Below are positions 60,956 through 64,000 of a DNA stretch of 64,000 nt, piece by piece. The notes under the pieces were generated by a model. It was not told where the DNA came from, searched no databases, and saw nothing but the letters and a program-made list of their open reading frames with translations. This DNA is from Streptomyces sp. S465 (GTDB lineage Bacteria; Actinomycetota; Actinomycetes; Streptomycetales; Streptomycetaceae): positions 1,798,001 to 1,862,000 of the forward strand of contig NZ_CP114036.1 of assembly GCF_026898115.1 (NCBI RefSeq), given 5' to 3'. Position 1 is the stretch's first letter; every line of letters starts with the position of its first letter. A program made the translations under genes and the position numbers.

Positions 60956-63064
60956 ATGCGAAGTTCGCGGCAGACCCGGATAGCGAGCGAGTGTGCCCAG
61001 GAGGGACCAGGCGCCGACACGCGCCAGGCACTTGAGTTGCAGGTATTGGGCCCCATGACCCGGCGCCGCGGGGGCCGGGAAACCCCGCTCGGACCGCCGA
61101 GGCACCGGGCGCTGCTGGGCCTGCTGCTCATCCGGCTCGGACATGTGGTCCCCACCGACCAGCTGGCGGAGGAGCTGTGGAGCGGGGCCCCGCCGCGGCG
61201 GCCCGCCGCCACCCTCCAGACCTATGTCTCCCACTTACGCCGCTCACTCGCCCCGGACTCCGCTGCGGAGGGTGCCCGGCTGCTGCGCTTTCAGGCGCCC
61301 GGCTACGTCCTGGCGCTGGACCCCGAGCAGGTCGACGCCCGTCGCTTCGAGGACCTGGTCGCGCAGGCCCGGCGGTGCGCGGACGCGGAACTCCTCCGGT
61401 CGGCCTACGATCTGCTCACGGCCGCGCTGGGGCTGTGGCGAGGCAGCCCCTTCCTGGGCCTGACCTCCTACGCACCGCTCGCCGAGGAAAGCTCCCGGCT
61501 GGAGCAACGGCGGCTGACGGCGGTCGAGTCGTACGCGGAGGTGTGTCTGGCCCTGGGGCAGCCGGACGCGGTGGTGGCCAGACTCGGCCCGGAGGCCCGC
61601 CACCACCCGATGCGTGAACGCCTGATCGGCCATCTGATGACCGCGCTGTACGAACTGGGCAGGCAGGCCGAGGCGCTTCAGCTCTACGAGCGCACCCGCG
61701 CGTGCCTGGCCGAGGAGCTCGGAGTGGACGTCGGCGCCGAACTCCAGCGCGTGCACACGCGTATCCTCCGCCATGAGCTGACCGTGCCACCGCACGCCCG
61801 CGGCACGGAGGCCGGCGCCCCCGTCGCCCACCTCGGCCACCCTGTGGGCCACCTCAGCGGCGACGACGGCTCCCGGGACAGCGCGGTGGGCCGGCCCCCG
61901 GCGCCCCCGGGCGATGCGCCCACGGTGACGCCCCCGAGGGAAGCGCGGTCGTTCGTCGGCCGGGAGCGTGAACTGGCCGCTCTGCTGAGGCTCACCGGCG
62001 ACGCTCTGCACGGGGCGGGGCATCTGACGGCGGTGGTCGGGGACATGGGCGTCGGCAAGACCCAGCTCATCGCGGAACTCGTGGCCCGATTGCAGGAGAC
62101 GGGGCAGGAGGTGGTCTGCGCCCAGTCCTATGCCGGAGAGGGCGTTCCGGCCCACTGGATGTGGTCCCAGATCCTCCGCCAGCTGGCACTCTCCCGCCCC
62201 GAGAGCTTCCGCGAAGCCACCGCGTGCCATGCCGGGGCACCCCATTCGCCGCTCCTCGAGCCACCGTCCGGACCCCAGTCCTCCCAGACGCGCTTCCTCC
62301 TCCAGGACGCGGTGTGCGTCACCCTCACCGCCCTGAGCTCCGAACGGCCGCTGGTGCTCGTACTGGAGAATCTGCATCTCGCCGACGGTCCGTCGCTGGA
62401 TCTGCTCAGGCTGCTCAGAGCCCGGCTGCACGGCAGCCGGCTGAGCGTCCTGGTGACGGTCAGCGACTCCTCCAGCCACGAGGAACCGGTCCGCGGCGAG
62501 GACCTGAGCGGGAAGCTGAGCGACATCCTCGGCGATCCGGGGACCCGGACGATGCGCCTGGAGGGACTGTCCGAGCAGGCCACCGAGGACCTCATCGCCG
62601 CGCAGGTAGGGGCCGGCGTCGACATCCGGGTGGTGCGCGCGCTGCACCGGCGCACCCTGGGCAATCCGTATCTGCTCCTCCAACTGCTCTCGATGCTCGG
62701 AACGACGAAATCCCTGCACGACCACGGCGTGGTCAGGGCGCTGCTCACCGAAGTGCCGCCGGATCTCCGCAAGCGGCTGAGCCGTCGGCTGGCGGCTCTG
62801 CCCGCGCGGACGCGACGGGTGCTGGAGGTGTGCGCCGTCCTCGGCGCCGAGGCCGATCTCGGCACCGTCAAAGCGGTCATGGAGGAGGGTGAGCACACCG
62901 CGGCCGCCGTGGACAGCGCCGTGCGCGGCCATCTGCTCACGGCCAGCGCCCAGCGGCCCGGAGTGTTCTCCTTCGCCTCCGTTTTCATCCAGGAGACCCT
63001 GCTCGGCGAGCTGGACCCGGACGACCGCAACCGGTTGCACGCGCGCGCGGCGCAGCTTCGATAG
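60956..63064 (+). CDS. AfsR/SARP-type transcriptional regulator with ATPase domain
   Basis: A 702-residue activator: OmpR-type winged helix (about 25-105), bacterial transcriptional activation domain (about 112-265, ARRFEDLVAQARR ... LQLYERTRACLAEELGVDVGAEL), then an AAA/NTPase module with Walker A GDMGVGKT (about 362-369) and a Walker B-like LVLVLENLHLAD. ATG 60956 has AGGAGGG at 60942-60948. It ends at RLHARAAQLR, where relatives go on into TPR repeats, so the C-terminal third is missing. Codon 94 is TTA (61235-61237), implying bldA control. Probably a pathway activator for genes to its right. Confidence 0.87.
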   Translation: MRSSRQTRIASECAQEGPGADTRQALELQVLGPMTRRRGGRETPLGPPRHRALLGLLLIRLGHVVPTDQLAEELWSGAPPRRPAATLQTYVSHLRRSLAPDSAAEGARLLRFQAPGYVLALDPEQVDARRFEDLVAQARRCADAELLRSAYDLLTAALGLWRGSPFLGLTSYAPLAEESSRLEQRRLTAVESYAEVCLALGQPDAVVARLGPEARHHPMRERLIGHLMTALYELGRQAEALQLYERTRACLAEELGVDVGAELQRVHTRILRHELTVPPHARGTEAGAPVAHLGHPVGHLSGDDGSRDSAVGRPPAPPGDAPTVTPPREARSFVGRERELAALLRLTGDALHGAGHLTAVVGDMGVGKTQLIAELVARLQETGQEVVCAQSYAGEGVPAHWMWSQILRQLALSRPESFREATACHAGAPHSPLLEPPSGPQSSQTRFLLQDAVCVTLTALSSERPLVLVLENLHLADGPSLDLLRLLRARLHGSRLSVLVTVSDSSSHEEPVRGEDLSGKLSDILGDPGTRTMRLEGLSEQATEDLIAAQVGAGVDIRVVRALHRRTLGNPYLLLQLLSMLGTTKSLHDHGVVRALLTEVPPDLRKRLSRRLAALPARTRRVLEVCAVLGAEADLGTVKAVMEEGEHTAAAVDSAVRGHLLTASAQRPGVFSFASVFIQETLLGELDPDDRNRLHARAAQLR

Positions 63065-63097
63065 CGGCCTGACCAGGTGCTTCCCGACCGGAGGGAC

Positions 63098-63113
63098 GCC
63101 TGCCCCGGCAGGC
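63098..63113. terminator. hairpin after the SARP-type regulator
   Basis: GCCTGCC-CC-GGCAGGC, a perfect 7-bp stem with a 2-nt loop, 34 bp past the stop. It could weakly terminate. The rest of the 253-bp gap shows only a small direct repeat, CGGTTCCCCGG, near 63208 and 63223. Confidence 0.4.
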
Positions 63114-63317
63114 TTGCGACCGGCGGCAAGCGGATCGCAAGGCATCCTCCAGCGGGCGGGCGAGGTTCCGGAAAGGGACCTGGCGCAGACTGTGGATCAG
63201 CAGCCGGCGGTTCCCCGGGAGCCGGTTCCCCGGACCCCGCCACGTCCGAACGGCGCCGCCCGCACAGATGTCCCGCTGCATTCCGGGTTCGCTCCTTCTT
63301 CGTCAGGAAAGAGCCGC

Positions 63318-64000
63318 ATGTACACGTCGGAGTCGCATCTGCCCGCTACCCGAGAAGATTTCGTCCTGGCCTGCCTGGAGGGGTCCGGCGAGAACGCAAG
63401 ACGATGGCTGGAGGCCCTGGACGGGGTGTGCTCGGAGACGGTGGCCCGGCACGCGGCCTCCGTGGACCAGGAGCGCAGGTCCCCGGCGGAATCGCTCAAG
63501 GCGCTGCGGGACATCGGTGCCTTCGGGGTGCAGATCCCCGTATCGCACGGAGGGCTCGGCCTCGGGAACGCCATGGCCGCCCTGGCCGTGGAACGGACGG
63601 CACGGGCGTGTGCGTCCACGGCCGCCATCCTCATGTTCCACTACCAAGTCGTGCACCGCACCGTGCGCTACGGCGACGAGCTCCAGCAGAAGAGGGACCT
63701 CCCCGCGATGGCCGCCGGTGAGCGGATCGCGGCCAGCGCGTGGACCGAACCCGGCCCGTCGAAGAGCAAGTCGGATGTGAAAACGGCTCTCACCGGCCGC
63801 GCGGACGCCCTGTTCGTCGAGGGCACCAAAACGTACTGCACCGGCCTGGACTCCGCGTCCGTGATAGACGTGCTCGTGAACGCCTCCACCGACGACGGCC
63901 ACGGCCCCACCTTCGTCCGGGTGGACGCGGACCACGCGGGGGTGGGCCGGGAGATCTACCCGATGCTGGGCCTGCGCGGCACCAGTACCGGGACGGTCAC
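63318..64000 (+). CDS. acyl-CoA dehydrogenase, partial at window end
   Basis: An open frame from ATG 63318 to the window edge (at least 227 residues). DIGAFGVQIPVSHGGLGLGNAMAALAVERTARACASTAAILMFHYQVVHRTV and ASAWTEPGPSKSK match the N-terminal and middle domains of acyl-CoA dehydrogenases. The usual SEPxxGSD FAD loop is changed to TEPGPSKSKSD. GGAAAGAG lies 7 bp upstream. Being next to a SARP-type activator, it may desaturate or oxidise a carrier-bound acyl or aminoacyl group in a cluster beyond the window. Confidence 0.85.
   Translation, partial: MYTSESHLPATREDFVLACLEGSGENARRWLEALDGVCSETVARHAASVDQERRSPAESLKALRDIGAFGVQIPVSHGGLGLGNAMAALAVERTARACASTAAILMFHYQVVHRTVRYGDELQQKRDLPAMAAGERIAASAWTEPGPSKSKSDVKTALTGRADALFVEGTKTYCTGLDSASVIDVLVNASTDDGHGPTFVRVDADHAGVGREIYPMLGLRGTSTGTV

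Noticed and set aside
60364..61212. Minus-strand frame of 282 codons in the gap before the SARP-type gene
   Set aside because: Overlaps the regulator antisense, composition is random-like, no ribosome site or domain.
1..64000. CRISPR array, tRNA/rRNA genes, insertion sequences, attachment sites
   Set aside because: No regularly spaced palindromic repeats, no transposase or integrase motifs and no tRNA-like cloverleaf were seen; the tandem repeats found have no spacers.

Overview
The window comes from a high-GC actinobacterium, most probably a Streptomyces. The reasons are strong third-position GC, many GTG starts, 4-nt start/stop overlaps (GTGA, ATGA), AGGAGG ribosome sites, a secreted GH18 chitinase with a DasR-type promoter element, a ceb-type sugar locus, AfsR/SARP-type and MmyB-type regulators, and rare TTA (bldA-type) codons in two secondary-metabolism genes. 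No rRNA, tRNA, CRISPR array, insertion sequence or phage module was seen.

Layout. 1-3743: three same-strand genes (HemN-like radical SAM, alpha/beta hydrolase, FAD oxidoreductase), perhaps the edge of a biosynthetic cluster left of the window. 3731-5933: divergent secreted chitinase and lipase. 5997-12686: small regulator/enzyme units (MmyB-type regulator with aldo-keto reductase and hydrolase; SRPBCC protein; TetR with two clear operators divergent from an NTF2-like/NmrA pair; flavohaemoglobin). 12882-21465: lipoprotein, zinc-free ribosomal protein L32, secreted HAD phosphatase, Tat-exported DUF3500 protein, OmpR-type two-component system, FUSC membrane protein. 21537-27738: a CebR-like repressor divergent from cebEFG and a GH1 beta-glucosidase, with two tandem operators. 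27923-30680: IclR regulator, CoA-transferase scoAB, DUF6314 protein.

30867-40461 is the most unusual block. It is one leftward run encoding aldehyde dehydrogenase, a DUF711 protein, P450, thioesterase, adenylation-carrier didomain, UbiE-type methyltransferase, UbiA-type prenyltransferase and a second P450. The first half looks like carrier-bound beta-hydroxylation of an amino acid. The second half looks like membrane prenylation and C-methylation of an aromatic ring. I infer an undescribed amino-acid-derived meroterpenoid pathway in which DUF711 may perform the cleavage step.

41606-52808 matches the KstR2 regulon for catabolism of the last two steroid rings (HIP pathway): SDR, echA20, ipdA, ipdB, ipdC, fadA6, kstR2, ipdF, enoyl-CoA hydratase, two acyl-CoA dehydrogenases and an SDR. 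Two near-identical KstR2-like operators flank it, and a 38-codon ORF sits where fadE30 is expected.

52842-64000: SDR/TetR pair with 18-bp operator repeats; a scar where a TetR gene and an SCO1/SenC gene both lost their 5' ends; a coupled CPBP-kinase-LuxR regulator operon; a NERD protein and a membrane protein; a gene-poor kilobase; then a short AfsR/SARP-type activator with a TTA codon and an acyl-CoA dehydrogenase running off the window, probably the start of another biosynthetic cluster.
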